NCBI RefSeq assembly: GCF_029407905.1
Contig: NC_073637.1
Span: 47,802,501-47,866,500, forward strand
Reading direction: 5' to 3'
DNA from: Bubalus kerabau
Taxonomy: Eukaryota > Chordata > Mammalia > Artiodactyla > Bovidae
DNA length: 64,000 bases
Position 1 is the first letter of the stretch. The number at the start of each line of letters is the position of its first letter. Below the pieces are notes generated by a model, which saw nothing but the letters and a program-made list of their open reading frames with translations, did not search any database and was not told where the DNA came from. Both the position numbers and the translations under genes were made by a program. This document shows positions 10,116 through 20,024 of this stretch, one piece after another.

Positions 10116-10610
10116 TATATTTAAAATGGATAACCAGCAAGGTCCTACTGTACAGCACAGGGAACTCTGCTCAATGTTATGTGGCAGCCTGGATGAGAGG
10201 GGACTCTGAGGGAGAATGGATACATGTACAAGGATGGCTGAGTCCCTTTGGTGTCCACCTGAAACTATCACAACATTGCTAATCATCTATGCTGCTGCTG
10301 CTGCTAATTTGCTTCAGTCGTGTCTGACTCTGTGCGACCCCAGAGACGGCAGCCCACCAGGCTCCTCTGTCCCTGGGATTCTCTAGGCAAGAACACTGGA
10401 GTGGGTTGCCATTTTCTTCTCCAATGCATGAAAGTGAAAAGTGAAAGTGAAGTTGCCCAGTCGTGTCCGACTCTTAGTGATCCCATGGACTGCAGCCTAC
10501 CAGGCTCCTCCGTCCATGGGATTCCCCAGGCAAGAGTACTGGAGTGGGGTGCCATCGCCTTCTCCGCTAATCATCTATACTCCAATATAAAATAAAAAGT
10601 TAAAAAAAAA
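10116..10610 (+). mobile_element. L1 LINE 3' end, interrupted by Bov-A2
   Basis: Left part: 'ggataaccagcaaggtccta', 'agggaactctgctcaatgtt' and 'aaactatcacaacattgcta'. Right part: 'atactccaatataaaataaa' with a poly(A) tail. A Bov-A2 at 10291-10565 splits the element at 'gctaatcatctat', which is duplicated. Confidence 0.88.
10291..10565 (-). mobile_element. Bov-A2 SINE with 13-bp target-site duplication
   Basis: Complete dimer with (TGC)n at the left (the reverse of the AGC tail) and 'gtgccatcgccttctcc' at the right. The 13-mer 'gctaatcatctat' is exact at 10278-10290 and 10566-10578. Confidence 0.97.
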
Positions 10611-10717
10611 GATTCAGTGATGGGTTAACAAAGCAGTTAACAGAGGAGGATGCCAAGTCCCCTGTTTACTTCTTACCCAGACATTTTGGTCTCTATCCCT
10701 TTAACACTTTGTGCAAT

Positions 10718-10815
10718 AGAAGCTACAGATTAGAATCTCCTAGAGTACTTGAAAAAAAGAAAAACAGCACTGGGTATGGGAGTCCTACTTCCAGAGATTT
10801 TGATGAACTTTGTTA
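10718..10815. repeat. MER5-like hAT fragment (weak)
   Basis: 'cagattagaatctcctagag', then 'gagtcctacttccagagatt' and 'ttgatgaact', follow the order of a MER5-type element. Short and diverged. Confidence 0.4.
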
Positions 10816-10904
10816 GCATTGGTATTATTATCATTTTTTCAGTCTGTCTCCACCCACAAAAATGGGACGATAACTGCCTGCTTTAACAGGATGTGCCCTG
10901 TGTT

Positions 10905-11350
10905 TGCTTCTACTGCTGCATAACAAACTAAACACATATAACGCAAAATAGGTAAATTCAGCAGCTTAAAACAGGCTGGTTTATTAGCCCACAGTTCTAT
11001 AGAGCAGACGGTTGAATGGACACACCTGTGTTCTCTGCTCAGGTTTTACAAGACCTAAATCAAGGTGTCTGGTGGTTTGCAAGCTTATCAGAAGTCTCTG
11101 GGAAAGAGTCCATTTCCAGACTCACCCAGGTTGTTGGCAGAATCCAGTTTCTTATGACTCCAGGGCTGAGGTCCATGTGCCCTTGCTGGCTGCATGCTGG
11201 GGCCCTCTTTACCTTCAAATAAGTAACCCGAGTGTTGAGTACTTTTCATGCCTAGATTCACAGTGAGTTCCTCTCCTGCCCTTCTCTTTTGCTTCCAGCT
11301 GGAGAAAACCCCTTAATTAGACTAGGCCCACCTGGATAATCTTCCCTTTT
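10905..11350 (-). repeat. MLT1-type MaLR LTR fragment, antisense
   Basis: Reverse-MLT1 words in order: 'ctgctgcataacaaactaaa', 'cagcttaaaacaggctggtt', 'aatcaaggtgtctggtggtt', 'ggttgttggcagaatccagt' and 'ggcccacctggataatcttc'. No viral coding sequence is present. Confidence 0.65.
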
Positions 11351-11369
11351 TTAAGGTCAACTGGGCCTC

Positions 11370-11862
11370 CTGCATGTGTGCTTGTATAATCAATCATGTC
11401 CAACTCTTTGAGACCCGTGGACTACAGCCCACCAGGCTCCTCTGTCCATGGGATTCTCCAGGCAAGAATACAGGAGTGGGTTGCCATGCCCTCTTCCAGG
11501 GGATCTTCCCAACCCAGGGATCAAATCTGCATCACCTGCACTGGCTGTTGCTGAGTCACTTCAGTCGTGTCTGACTCTCTGCGACCCTATAGATGGCAGC
11601 CCACCAGGATGCCCCATCCCTGGGATTCTCCAGACAAGAACACTGGAGTAGGTTGCCATTTCCTCCAATGCATGAAAGTGAAAAGTGAAAGTGAAGTCGC
11701 TCAGTCATGTCTGACCCTCAGCGATCCCATGGACTGCAGCCTTCCAGGCTCCTCCACATCCATGGGATTTTCCAGGCAAGAGTACTGGAGTGGGGTGCCA
11801 TTGCCTTCTCCGCCTGCACTGGCAGGCAGGTTCTTTATCACGAGCCACCTCGGAAGCCCCTA
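11370..11862 (-). mobile_element. Bov-tA SINE split by a Bov-A2
   Basis: The left segment is the BovA-like part in reverse ('aatcatgtccaactctttga' to 'atctgcatcacctgcactgg'). The right segment, 11813-11862, is the tRNA-like head ending 'cacctcggaagcccc'. The gap is the Bov-A2 that follows. Confidence 0.9.
11546..11812 (-). mobile_element. Bov-A2 SINE inserted in Bov-tA
   Basis: Dimer structure with the 'gcatgaaagtgaaaagtgaa' linker near 11670. The 11-mer 'cctgcactggc' flanks it exactly at 11535-11545 and 11813-11823, proving nested insertion. Confidence 0.95.
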
Positions 11863-12300
11863 CTGTGCCTCCTCACAATGACAGGAGGACTGCCATCACA
11901 TTCCCAGGTTCAGGGATTATAGCACAGACTCTTGAGGGCCATTTCTAGAAATCCAGTCTCTCATATATCACGAGTCCAGACAAGTGCCTGGCACACAGTA
12001 GGTCCTCAAACCATACTTGCTAAATGGAATGGAACTACCACTTTGCTGTGGCAAAGGATGAGAAGGCATAGATAGAGTGGCTGATAAACAGATCATTTAT
12101 CAATTAGTTAAATCTAAGCATATTATTCTTTTAAAGACTTTTAGAGTAGAAAACATACATTCTGTGGTAGACTTCTACAAATCATACATATACAGCTCTA
12201 TACATTTTCACAAACATTATATGCATGTAATCAGCACATACCTAAACAATCAGAATATCCCTAATACCCTAGAGGCCCTCATGGACATGGTCCTAATGCC
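11863..12300. other. Unique-looking sequence, possible MIR tail
   Basis: 'gcctggcacacagtaggtcc' near 11985-12006 resembles a MIR 3' segment. The remainder, including a 75-codon frame at 12077-12304, is unsupported. Confidence 0.35.
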
Positions 12301-13130
12301 ATAGATTAGTTTTGTCTATTTTTTGAACTTTGTATAAATGGAATCACACAATATGTACTTCTGATTGTCTGGCTTTTTTTGTTCAACATTCTGTGTGTTG
12401 TGATAAGTAGCCTCTAAGATGACCTCCAATGATCCCCTTCACCTGGAATTCATGATCTTGACTAACCCTCTCCCCTTGAATAACCTGCATCTAACTAATA
12501 AAATGGGGCTCCCCAGGTGGTGCAAGTGAAGAACCTGCCTGCTAATGCAAGAGACATAAGAGAAATTGATTTGATCCCTGGGTCAGGAAGATTTCCCTGG
12601 AGGAGCAACTGGCAAGCCACTTCAGTATTCTTGCCTGGAAAATTCCAAGGACTGAGGAGCCTGGTGGGCTACAGTCCACGGGGTCGATAAGAGTCAGGCA
12701 TGATTGAGCAACTGAGCACACATGCACACACACACACTATATTGGATACCATATAAATTAATTTATCCAACCTATTGATGAACATTTGGGTGCTTCCAGT
12801 CTGTAGTTATTACAAAAATGATGAACACGGCCATGAATAGTCCTATATGTCTTAACAGTCCTATAGCCAAGAACAGTCCTATATGTCTTTCAGAGAAAGA
12901 TGTGTATGCACATCAGTCTGGTACACACCTAGGGGTGGATCTGCTGGGTCACTGCATAAGGATATATTCAGCTTAATACGCCAAATGGTTTTTCCCAAGT
13001 GGCTGTATCAATTCGCACAATGCCAGTAGTACATATGAGTCCTTACTGCTTCACAGTCTTGCCAAGAGTTTGTATTTTCTTTTTTTGGAGGACCATTCTA
13101 GTGGGAACTGGTTTTGTCCCCCAAGGTTCT
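12301..13130 (-). mobile_element. Old L1M LINE, antisense, interrupted by Bov-tA
   Basis: Antisense L1 words occur in order: 'gtataaatggaatcacacaa', then after the SINE 'cctattgatgaacatttggg', 'ctgctgggtcactgcataag' and 'gtttttcccaagtggctgta'. Divergence is high. The segment 12400-12500 may be a different old repeat. Confidence 0.7.
12505..12725 (+). mobile_element. Bov-tA SINE
   Basis: Head 'ggggctccccaggtggtgca', middle 'ttgatccctgggtcaggaag', end 'gagtcaggcatgattgagca'. It is followed by a short (CA)n run to about 12737 that grew from its tail. Confidence 0.92.
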
Positions 13131-14340
13131 CAGGTAATATTAATATTCAGCCAAAACTGAAAATCCCTGCTTAACTACTGCTTCCCCTTTATTAGGCTGA
13201 ACCACATGAAACTGCTGTATTTGTAGGATTTAAAAAAACTGACATCCATATGTGTTTACCAACACAGAATGCATAACTAGTTACCATGAAATTAAAATGT
13301 TTGCTCAAGTCTTTTTTAATATTACCATTTCTGTCCCATTTCAGTTTGTACTAAAATTAAAGTAAAATTATTTTCCCCCTTGTAAAAAAAAAAAAAAGGT
13401 AAATACTGGCTATTTCTTGTGGCTAAACTAATGATTTCTTCACATCTTATTTACATTTATGCTAAAAATGAAACTCAAACTGAAATGCACACATCAGTGG
13501 GGAAATATCTTAACAACTGGAGCTGAAATGAAATTTTTAAATTAAAAATGGATTTCAGTGACTTTTACATTTTAATATTAACCAGATCCTTAAATGCTTG
13601 AAAACAGACCAATGATGTGCACCCTCACTGCCGGTCAGAATCTCCTGTGGGTTTTTAAAACTTAAGTGTCCCTGCCCCAACCCTCAGGAACCCTACCTCT
13701 GTGAGATTAAGGTCAGGCTAAGAATGTGTGTTTGTAAAAGGTGAATGTACAGACAAGGCTAAGAACTGTTGATACTACCTGTCCCATGGCTTTCTTTACT
13801 ATTCATTCAATCTAAGGAAAGACTGAACAGTTTGCTGATTTTATATACTTGGAAGAGAAGCACTTGTGTGTTAGTTCCTTTTGGACTTTAGAATGCTGAT
13901 CTGTATGTCAGGTTGGAAAAATTATTTTGGCCTGAACAGGACTCTTTCTACTGTATCAAGGACGGAAGGCTTGGGTTTGACTTGAATACAGCTCTATGAA
14001 CTCAGAGTTAAAAAGTATCACCAAGAGCATTTACTGGTTACACACAGGTATTTTTAAAAGTGCCCAGACACAACCATGTTACCCAATAGAAGGACTAAGC
14101 ATATACTCAGTGACCACAAAACCAGGTGTGCACGTACACACCCAGAAACAAAAATGCTCAGTTAAAAAAAAATTATGACCAAGTGGGACAAAGACAATCT
14201 AAGTAGTCATCATGACAGGAAGAATCAGATCCTTGTATTTCCTTAAAGTTATTTTCCAGAGTAATTAAAAATTAAATATAGGGCTGGGGGCAGATCATCT
14301 AGGGGCTGGGAGGAAGCAGTGCCAGATGCAATTCTGAGCT
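13131..14340. other. Mostly unique sequence with a MER5-like remnant
   Basis: A hAT MER5-like element is suggested at about 13600-13770 by 'ggtcagaatctcctgtgggt' and 'ccctgccccaaccctcagga'. A 14-A run lies near 13384. No gene is supported. Confidence 0.4.
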
Positions 14341-14420
14341 CAAGGCCTTTTCTTTTATTTCAAACTTTATTTATTTATTTATTAAATTTTGTATTGAGGT
14401 AGAGCCGATTAACAATGAGC
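14341..14420 (-). mobile_element. Short L1 3' end fragment (antisense)
   Basis: 'tttatttatttatttattaa' followed by 'gtattgaggtagagccgatt' and 'aacaatg' matches the reversed L1 tail region. Too short for subfamily assignment. Confidence 0.45.
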
Positions 14421-14664
14421 CTTTAAAAATCTTACTAGAGACCTGAGTCAGATTGGTTCCCAATGCCATTCCCTTACCTCTTCCAGTGATAAACGCATCT
14501 GTATTTTCACATGAAGGGGAAAGAAAAAAGTCTGGAGACTTCATTTTTATCAGTATTTACCAACTCTGGAATTCTACTGCCTCCCGCGATTCTTTTTCCT
14601 GTCCGCTTATAGCACTCCAGCACCTGGAGTCGGGACACACGTGCGTAAGTTGAAAGAAAGCACT

Positions 14665-14933
14665 GCTGCTGCTAAGTCACTTCAGTCGTGTCCAACTCTG
14701 TGTGACCCCATAGACGGCAGCCCACCAGGCTTCCCCGTCCCTGGGATTCTCCAGGCAAGAACACTGGAGTGGGTTGCCATTTCCTTCTCCAATGCATGAA
14801 AGTGAAAAGTGAAAGGGAAGTCTCTCAGTCGTGTCCGACTCTTCGTGACCCCATGGACTGCAGCCCACCAGGCTCCTCCGTCTATGGGATTTTCCAGGCA
14901 AGAGTACTGGAGTGGGGTGCCATCGCCTTCTCC
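14665..14933 (-). mobile_element. Bov-A2 SINE with 13-bp target-site duplication
   Basis: Complete dimer, linker 'tgaaagtgaaaagtgaaagg' near 14798. Flanks 14652-14664 and 14934-14946 match at 12 of 13 bases. Confidence 0.95.
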
Positions 14934-14946
14934 GAAAGAACGCACT

Positions 14947-15439
14947 AGATGGTTTTAATTACTAGTCTCTATCAACAGACCGCCAAGGGGCTCCCTGGCC
15001 AGCCAAGCTGAAAGCCTCCACTCTTGGAATCCAAGTAGTTTCCAACATCTGACATGCTCAGGTGGAATCCTGGTTCCTAGATTTTGTTCCTAATAACCCC
15101 TTGGGGAGATGCCTGCTCGGAATTCTCAAGACATCTCCCATCCCTACGTTGCTTAGCCACCTGAACCACCTGGAGGATCAGAACACAGTCCTATCACCAA
15201 GCAAGACTCTCCCTAACCCACCTCCCAGATCTTAAAGGAACAAGTTTCAACCGCACCCAGCACAACGGCTCTCTGGCCCAGGCGGAAAAACACACCTGGC
15301 CGGTGACTCTGATAACCTCACTAATTAGGTGGCCAAGGGGATCAGCGACAAACCCAGAAGGTCACACCTCAAACCCCTCCGCCTCCTGCCTCCCGCAAGA
15401 GCCCTGCCAGGTGCTTACCCTCTTCTAATCGACAGGGAC
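14947..15439. other. Unique sequence upstream of the CpG island
   Basis: No repeat recognised; GC content rises toward the island. A minus-strand splice donor lies at 15418-15413 (read 5' to 3' on minus). Confidence 0.4.
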
Positions 15440-15490
15440 GATCTCAATCACGGGTCTCTACTCCTGGCGCGGAACGAAACCCCGCGCGCC
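15413..15490 (-). other. Candidate non-coding first exon of a divergent transcript (donor at 15418/15417)
   Basis: On the minus strand 'gattagaagagg' is followed by 'gtaagcacc', a good splice donor, with the CpG-rich island just upstream of it. No ATG occurs in the roughly 70 bases before the donor, so this would be a 5'-untranslated exon. The exon start is arbitrary. No downstream partner exon was identified in 1-15,400. Confidence 0.35.
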
Positions 15491-15496
15491 ACATCT

Positions 15497-15509
15497 TGGG
15501 AAATGTAGT
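15497..15509 (-). promoter_or_regulatory. ZNF143/STAF-type motif
   Basis: Minus strand reads ACTACATTTCCCA, a full match to the ACTACANNTCCCA core recognised by ZNF143 in many CpG-island promoters. Confidence 0.65.
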
Positions 15510-15673
15510 CCCCGTCTTCCCGGGGTCCCCGGGTCCATCCATGAGACCCCCTCACCCAGAGGGATTTCTCTGCCTAGGTCCGATGCAACCGGAGCTGCCA
15601 TCCCACTGTGGGGTCGGGGCCTCCCCCCACGGAGGACTCGGGGTGCTCTCCCGGGTAGGTGGGAAGAGAGGAA

Positions 15674-15687
15674 ACTACAGTCCCCAG
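15674..15687 (+). promoter_or_regulatory. Second ZNF143/STAF-type motif
   Basis: Plus strand reads ACTACAGTCCCCAG, one mismatch from ACTACANNTCCCA, followed by 'gctgctctgcg'. It is oriented opposite to the site at 15497, about 165 bp away. Confidence 0.55.
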
Positions 15688-15865
15688 GCTGCTCTGCGCC
15701 GAGCCGGGAGCCGGCAGCCTCGCTTTGCGTGACCGCGGCAGGTTGGTCCTGGAGCAGATGAGCGCAGAATATTTAGGCGAAAACGCGAGGAGGGGGTGGG
15801 ATCGCGGGGCAGGAGGAGTATCTCCGCCAAGAAAATTATGCATGCGTTAGGGAAGCTCTGAGAGA

Positions 15866-15878
15866 ATGGCTGTGGAAG
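15866..15878 (+). CDS. Candidate first coding exon (Met-Ala-Val-Glu-) of an unidentified gene
   Basis: ATG GCT GTG GAA G is followed at once by the donor 'gtaagg' (15879-15884). The start context is strong (A at -3, G at +4). An in-frame TAG at 15848-15850 makes this the first possible start in the frame. It lies near the 3' part of the CpG island, downstream of the plus-strand ZNF143-type motif. The exon ends in phase 1. The exon at 36340-36541 continues it in an open frame. I do not recognise the protein; several unrelated human proteins begin Met-Ala-Val-Glu, so the N-terminus alone names nothing. The 5' end of the exon, including its UTR, is unknown. Confidence 0.5.
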
Positions 15879-16400
15879 GTAAGGGACGCTTGGGCATTTT
15901 AAGCTCCCTCTTAACGCGCGCACCCCAATACACACATCCCCGCTGAAGCTTGGGGAACCTGGGGAGGAAAGGAAAGGGGGTGGTGGCGAGCGGGCCCTTT
16001 CCTCTTAACACCTCTTCTTGGCACTCACCTGAGCCACGGAAGGCCAGTGGGCGCTTTATTCAGTTGTTTTAGAAAGACAAGTAGATTGCGCAGGACTCTA
16101 GGGTCGGAGGCAAAGAGTGTCCCTAATGAGAAACGATATGCTGGAAATGGGGGGAAAGCCCGAGAGATCGCCTTGAAATTTCAGCCCCTAGGTGCCCTTT
16201 TTAATGCTCCCCACCTCCTGCCCCATACACCGGAGCCAGCTCCTTGGCCTCAGGGCTGGTAGATGCTAGCTTTGCCCACCCCCGCTCCCCCCGCCCGCAC
16301 GTGGGAAAGGACCCTCACCAGATGCGTCATGGGGAAGCATGGACTGCTATTGGGTCGAGGGCCCCACGTCGTGTGTACTCAGAAGCGACAGCAGTGGATG

Positions 16401-17233
16401 TACCCAGAGAGTGGAGGTGTCCCTACACCTGCCTCTGTTCATACAACCCTCCCGAGGCTGGCAGAGTTTACAGAAACAGTCAGTCAGGGATGAGGGCAAT
16501 CAACCTCTTCGACTGGGGTGAATCCTCTTCTTTGAAGCCCTCCTTCTTCTTTCCTCATATAATTTTGGCCTTTGGCTTTACAGTGCGTGCTCTATGATCC
16601 TGCTTCATTTGAACTTTCCGGTTGAAAGCCGGGGATGGGCGGTTTGTATGGAATCCCAAGTTTTCGTTCAGATTCTCTCACCTTGGAAGACTGGCTTTTT
16701 TGCTGAGGGTGCTTTCTGGGTAAAATGTGTGGGCCAGACGGGTTTATGATGTCGCACTATAGCCAAACTGTGCCTGAATGATAAAGTGAAATGAGCACGA
16801 GACTAAAGGGGAGCATCCGATCACCTCCAGAATTATGGTTCCTGAGTGTGGCTCAGGTCGTAGAGGAAATGGGTGTTGGAAAGAGGGCATGCTTGCCAGC
16901 TGTGGCAGGCTCCTTGCCAAGGGGAAATGAGCCTGCTCCTTGGAGGCCGGAGGCAAGAAGAAACCATGAGGGCTTTCTGGCTTCCTTCTCCCCTCCCTAC
17001 CCCAGGTGAGAGCAACTGAGCTACTCCACTCTTGTTAGATTACTCTTGTTAATTACTTAGCAACTTGAAGAAGCAACACCCCAGCTCCTGTAATCAACAT
17101 CCATTAACTTGGAAGACTTGCTTTTGGGCTGCCTGAAGCTTGAAGATTTCCCCAGCTGGGCACTTCTATCTATTTATCTACCTACCTTTAATGTATATAT
17201 TTGGCTTTTAAATTATTTATAAAATTATAAGTT
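16401..17233. other. Unique sequence downstream of the CpG island (putative intron 1)
   Basis: Several overlapping open frames here (for example 16244-16597 and 16791-17009) have no splice support and are attributed to GC-rich composition. A minus-strand splice-donor consensus (boundary at 16029) lies in the island itself. Confidence 0.4.
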
Positions 17234-17236
17234 TAT

Positions 17237-17267
<31 letters not shown>

Positions 17268-17273
17268 CACACA
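17234..17273. repeat. (CA)n(TA)n microsatellite
   Basis: An 'acacac' run of about 11 units is followed by 'tatatata' and a few more CA units. Confidence 0.93.
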
Positions 17274-17281
17274 TGATCTTC

Positions 17282-17400
17282 TGGAGAAGGAAATGACAAC
17301 CCACTCCATCCAGTATTCTTGCCTGGGAAAAATCCCATGGACAGAGGAGCCTGGTGTCCTACAGTCCATGGGGTCACAAAGAGTTGCACAACTTAGCTTC
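17282..17400 (+). mobile_element. BovA-type SINE fragment
   Basis: 'ctggagaaggaaatgacaac', 'agtattcttgcctggg', 'tacagtccatggggtcacaa'. The tRNA-like head is missing and the element is a single diverged monomer. Confidence 0.85.
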
Positions 17401-18432
17401 TAAATAACAACAAATCATATATGTGACTTTGAAAAAATAACCAGCTTTCTTTTCCATGCAAATTAATAGTAGAATGAGAATCTGTCTTTTTGCATTGTTA
17501 CAGTTGATGGTAACTGAGACAAGACTTTAGATGAAAAGAAAAAAAAAAAAAAAAAACACCAAGATAAAGCTCACTAAGCTGAGGCCAAGGGCAAGCTGAC
17601 CTACTGGCACCCTCTCTGTTCACCCCTCAGATGACATGATATCTTCTCTTCCCCACTCTTCTGTGTCCTCAAGTGAAGGGCACTCCCACTGGTTGCCAAT
17701 GTACTTGAAAACAATTTCCTGCTTGCTGGAAGAAGTATAGAATTAGTCATATTTCTTGTCTGATGGGTTATTATACCAGTGAAGCCAGACCTTACAAAAA
17801 CAAAGGCTTTGAAAGGAAGTATGCCTGGACTGTGGAGAGCTTATTTTATTTTCTAGTGGCTTGTTTGGTTAAAGTGGCTGTCTAATAAACAGGAGATCCT
17901 GAGCTGGAATCACAATGAGCTTCAACTTGAATAAAGGGAACATTTTAAACTTTGGCTGCAAATATTCCTGTCTCTGGTCTTTACAAAGGCAGGCTTCTCG
18001 GTTTGAACTTGGCCCTTCCTGGCTACTCTCACTTGGCCTTTCAAGGCGAAGGGTAAACTTCTCTGAGAACTTATCTTAGCCCTCCTTTCCCTCTGACTTC
18101 TGAGTGGTCCGCCCAGTCTGTGGGAAGTGCCTCTAGCATTCTGTTCCCTTAGTACCTGTGCTCCATCCATCCTAGCACTTGCCTTAGTTCATGTCTCTCT
18201 CTGGACTCTAGTGAAACTGCAACCCCTTAGGAGTGGAGACCATGTGCTTTTGACATTTTATACTCCCAGTCTGTAGTATACTACCTGACCTGTGATAGGT
18301 ATTCAACAAATGCTCATGAAATCCATGGGAAATAAATCCGTGGAGCTTTTGTAACTGACTCCCTAAGGGTGCATGGGACTTTCTTAGGATTTCTGAGAGG
18401 TTTGAAGGTAGGGAGGCTTTTAAAGGAAGTGC
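17401..18432. other. Unique-looking intronic sequence
   Basis: A poly(A) run lies near 17538-17556. No gene feature was found. Confidence 0.35.
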
Positions 18433-18442
18433 ACCGTCTCTT

Positions 18443-18715
18443 GGAGAAGGCAATGGCACCCCACTCCAGTACTCTTGCCTGGAAAATCCGATGGACAGAG
18501 GAGCCAGATAGGCTGCAGTCCATGGGGTCACGAAGAGTTGGGCACAGCTGAGCGACTTCCCTTTCACTTTTCACTTTCATGCATTGGAGAAGGAAATGGC
18601 AACCCACTCCAGTGTTCTTGCCTGGAGAATCCCAGGGACGGGGAGCCTGGTTGGCTGCCATCTATGGGGTCGCACAGAGTTGGACACGACTGAAGTGACT
18701 TAGCAGCAGCAGCAG
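18443..18715 (+). mobile_element. Bov-A2 SINE
   Basis: Complete dimer in forward orientation: starts 'ggagaaggcaatggcacccc', linker 'ttttcactttcatgcattgg', ends in (AGC)n 'agcagcagcagcag'. An imperfect flanking duplication (around 18433-18442 and 18716-18726) shares 'tctctt'. Confidence 0.95.
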
Positions 18716-18739
18716 TCCCCTCTCTTTAGTCTTCTGATG

Positions 18740-18950
18740 CCCAAAGGCTCTTCTAGAACAGTGGTTTTCATCTGAGAGGGATATTTCTGCCTAGGGCATG
18801 TTTGAGATAATGCAGGGTCTGGCTTGATATTTTGTGCCCATGGGCCAGCAATGCTAAATGTCCTGCCATGCATGACTTTTTCATACAAAATTCCCAACCC
18901 AAGACCAGGGAACAATCAGTTTCCCCAAGCTCACTGAGAAACACTGAGAA
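18740..18950. repeat. hAT-type MER remnant
   Basis: 'ctagaacagtggttttcatc', 'gataatgcagggtctgg' and 'ccagcaatgctaaatgtcct' occur in the order of a common mammalian hAT non-autonomous element. Exact family not certain. Confidence 0.55.
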
Positions 18951-19367
18951 TAAGGAATTTCACCAGTGGGAATGGTATAGGAAATATAATACATGTTACT
19001 TAACATCTGAGATTTAGTTTCTGCATCTGGAAAAAATAGGCACACTACTGTTTAGGTCCTACTAAAGTTGTGAGTATTAAATAAAAGAAAAGGGCTTATT
19101 AAGAGTACTCAGAAGGTGGATTCTCCGTAACTGTTATTTGTACTACCATCCTTCTTTCAAAAAGCAATACTGTTTGGAACCTGTTTTCTACCCTGAATGT
19201 TTACTTATTCATGTCAGTTTTTGTAATTAGTAACAAATTAGAAGGTTTTTTTTCCTTGCAGTGTGTAACCTGTTTTCTTAAGTAAGCTTGAACTTGTAAA
19301 AGTGTTAAGAGCAAGTAAGTGGCTCATTCATTTTGCTGAACCTGTAGCTTTGAGTTTACATTAAAAA

Positions 19368-19597
19368 AAAGATGCCGTCTGTGTATTTTATGGCTATCCT
19401 GAGTTAGGTTTTCTTTAAATTAATGACAACATCCTAGGTGTAGTCCCTAACCTGGTTATGATCCAAGTCTTAAACTTGTGGGAAAGATGCCGTCTGTGTA
19501 TTTTATGGCTATCCTGAGTTAGGTTTTCTTTAAATTAATGACAACATCCTAGGTGTAGTCCCTAACCTGGTTATGATCCAAGTCTTAAACTTGTGGG
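19368..19597. repeat. Exact 115-bp tandem duplication
   Basis: 19368-19482 and 19483-19597 appear identical base for base, directly head to tail. Each unit starts 'aaagatgccgtctgtgtatt' and ends 'agtcttaaacttgtggg'. The unit is not a known repeat. Confidence 0.97.
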
Positions 19598-19940
19598 CAG
19601 CTTAAAGCTGTACTTTCCAGCCACAGAATGTGTTATGGTCTGCATTCGGATTGAGATTGTATTGGCATCCATTTTCTTCTTAAAAACATGTTGTAAGAAA
19701 TTACTCCATTAAGCTGGAGAACTAGGACCTCTAGAAAGGACGTAGCCTGCAGAAACCAAGAGTAATCCATTCTCCGTGGAGACTGTGGAGACAGTTGTAT
19801 CCATTGAGACACTTTTCTAACACAAGTTGTAGGCAGAGGGAAAAAGTAGATTCATCTGGCATAGTGTTGTATCCACCTCTATAATTCAAGATTGGTACCT
19901 GGCACTTTGGCAGACCTTAGTAACTTTTTCTTGAGTGAAG
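19598..19940. other. Unique-looking intronic sequence
   Basis: Nothing recognised. Confidence 0.35.
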
Positions 19941-19942
19941 TA

Positions 19943-20022
19943 TTGGGTTAGCCCCAAAATTCATTCAGGTTTTTCCATACAGTGTTATGGAAAAAAGTGA
20001 AGGCACTTTTTGGCCAACCCAA
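19943..20022. mobile_element. Mariner-type MITE (80 bp)
   Basis: Termini 'ttgggttagcc' and 'ggccaacccaa' are inverted repeats, flanked by TA at 19941-19942 and 20023-20024 as expected for Tc1/mariner. The interior is a near palindrome ('caggtttttccatacagtgt', 'tatggaaaaaagtgaaggca'). It matches the internally deleted ruminant mariner derivatives and has no transposase. Confidence 0.88.
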
Positions 20023-20024
20023 TA

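Larger units (their letters stand above)
15440..16400. promoter_or_regulatory. CpG island, probable bidirectional promoter
   Basis: CpG dinucleotides, nearly absent elsewhere in the window, cluster here ('ccccgcgcgcc' at about 15480, 'gcgccgagccgggagccggc' at about 15696, 'gggatcgcggggcagg'). The interval is free of recognised repeats. It contains two ZNF143/STAF-type motifs, an E-box 'cacgtg' near 16298 and a CRE-like 'tgcgtca' near 16322. Splice donors on opposite strands lie at 15419 (minus) and 15878 (plus). No TATA box is evident. The pattern fits a housekeeping-type divergent promoter. Exact transcription starts cannot be read from sequence. Confidence 0.8.

Noticed and set aside
8276..11350. 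Endogenous provirus from the two MaLR LTRs
   Set aside because: The two MLT1-type LTR pieces are on opposite strands with no internal gag/pol-like sequence between them; they are separate solo remnants.
15866..15878. Naming the candidate gene from its Met-Ala-Val-Glu start
   Set aside because: Several unrelated mammalian proteins start this way (for example MAPKBP1, CD63, GLMN and RASA3); the continuation in 36340-36541 does not match what I know of them, and neighbouring sequence gives no synteny support.
16047..16597. Open frames inside and after the CpG island
   Set aside because: GC-rich sequence has few stops. No acceptor precedes them and none extends the candidate exon in frame.
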